23,748 nt of DNA. Origin: a virus. The stretch's first letter is position 1. The number at the start of each line of letters is the position of its first letter. Shown piece by piece: positions 23,626 through 23,748 of the stretch. Both the position numbers and the translations under genes were made by a program. Location: IMG/VR virus record IMGVR_UViG_3300032265_002014, positions 1 to 23,748 of that record; one strand, 5' to 3'. Below the pieces are notes generated by a model. The model was not told the DNA's origin and did not search any database. It worked only from the letters and a program-made list of their open reading frames with translations.

Positions 23626-23748
23626 ATGATTAAAAATATTATTATAATCGTTTTGGCATTTTTGCTTACTGTCGTAGCAATTGACGATGACCATCAACGT
23701 GCTTTGGTTAATGAACTTAATACTTATATTGTACAAATTGGAGAATAA
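23626..23748 (+). CDS. 40-aa single-TM protein
   Basis: The frame encodes MIKNIIIIVLAFLLTVVAID followed by an acidic tail to EIGE-like end (YIVQIGE); its stop is the last codon of the window. A membrane helix at about 3-19 and a short polar end give a small membrane peptide or uncleaved signal anchor. Start is well supported by the promoter. Function unknown. Confidence 0.65.
   Translation: MIKNIIIIVLAFLLTVVAIDDDHQRALVNELNTYIVQIGE

Noticed and set aside
1-23748. Window as bacterial chromosome or plasmid
   Set aside because: Fibre genes, endolysin, GP88, DUF932, tRNAs and dozens of microgenes without any host housekeeping gene fit a phage better. A prophage cannot be fully excluded.

Overview
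This window looks like part of the genome of a tailed bacteriophage (Caudoviricetes) with a low-GC genome and, most likely, an actinobacterial host. The phage assignment rests on a block of virion and tail-fibre genes, a lysozyme-like endolysin, two tRNA genes, a DUF932 gene, a GP88-family gene, a pyrimidine-dimer glycosylase and several dozen tiny, tightly packed orphan genes. The host assignment is an inference. GP88 proteins and this glycosylase type are familiar from actinobacteria and their phages. Many genes here have a -10 box exactly 6 nt before the ATG, the layout expected for leaderless mRNA, which is common in actinobacteria. Eight perfect TGTGA-N6-TCACA sites match the CRP/GlxR class of regulator.

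Layout. Positions 1-7614 are nearly all minus strand: structural genes read leftward (methyltransferase, several fibre or tail-tip proteins, a protein with eight aromatic octapeptide repeats, a collagen-like fibre, two paralogous small virion proteins), with a tRNA-Arg(CCG) among them. The secreted endolysin (1311-1880) is the one plus-strand insertion. The strand switches in 7615-7798. From there to the right edge almost everything is plus strand. Positions 7.8-19.5 kb hold about forty small genes in short operons, many joined by a shared-base TAATG stop/start. Operons are separated by a recurring intergenic cassette: stem-loop, GC-rich GGCCGAC/GCGTGTCG element, CRP-like palindrome, sigma70-type promoter. 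GP88 (12677-13417), DUF932 (15392-16408) and tRNA-Asp(GTC) lie in this part.

Positions 19882-20332 form a non-coding, repeat-rich stretch with three DnaA boxes (a fourth at 20513), direct repeats at 11-bp multiples and two near-perfect promoters. It is the best candidate for a replication origin. To its right (20.3-23.7 kb) are single-gene leaderless units: a small membrane zinc-ribbon protein, an alpha/beta hydrolase, a GIY-YIG-like protein on the minus strand, a possible PD-(D/E)XK nuclease, a luciferase-like flavin monooxygenase, the DNA repair glycosylase and a small membrane protein.

Most unusual is the regulatory design: a fixed TANNNT-N6-ATG arrangement at 13 genes, plus CRP-type sites placed at roughly one-helical-turn steps upstream of the -10 boxes. 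This suggests that the phage places its accessory genes under a host cAMP-responsive-type regulator and translates many of them from leaderless transcripts. No integrase, terminase, portal, capsid or DNA polymerase is visible in the window.
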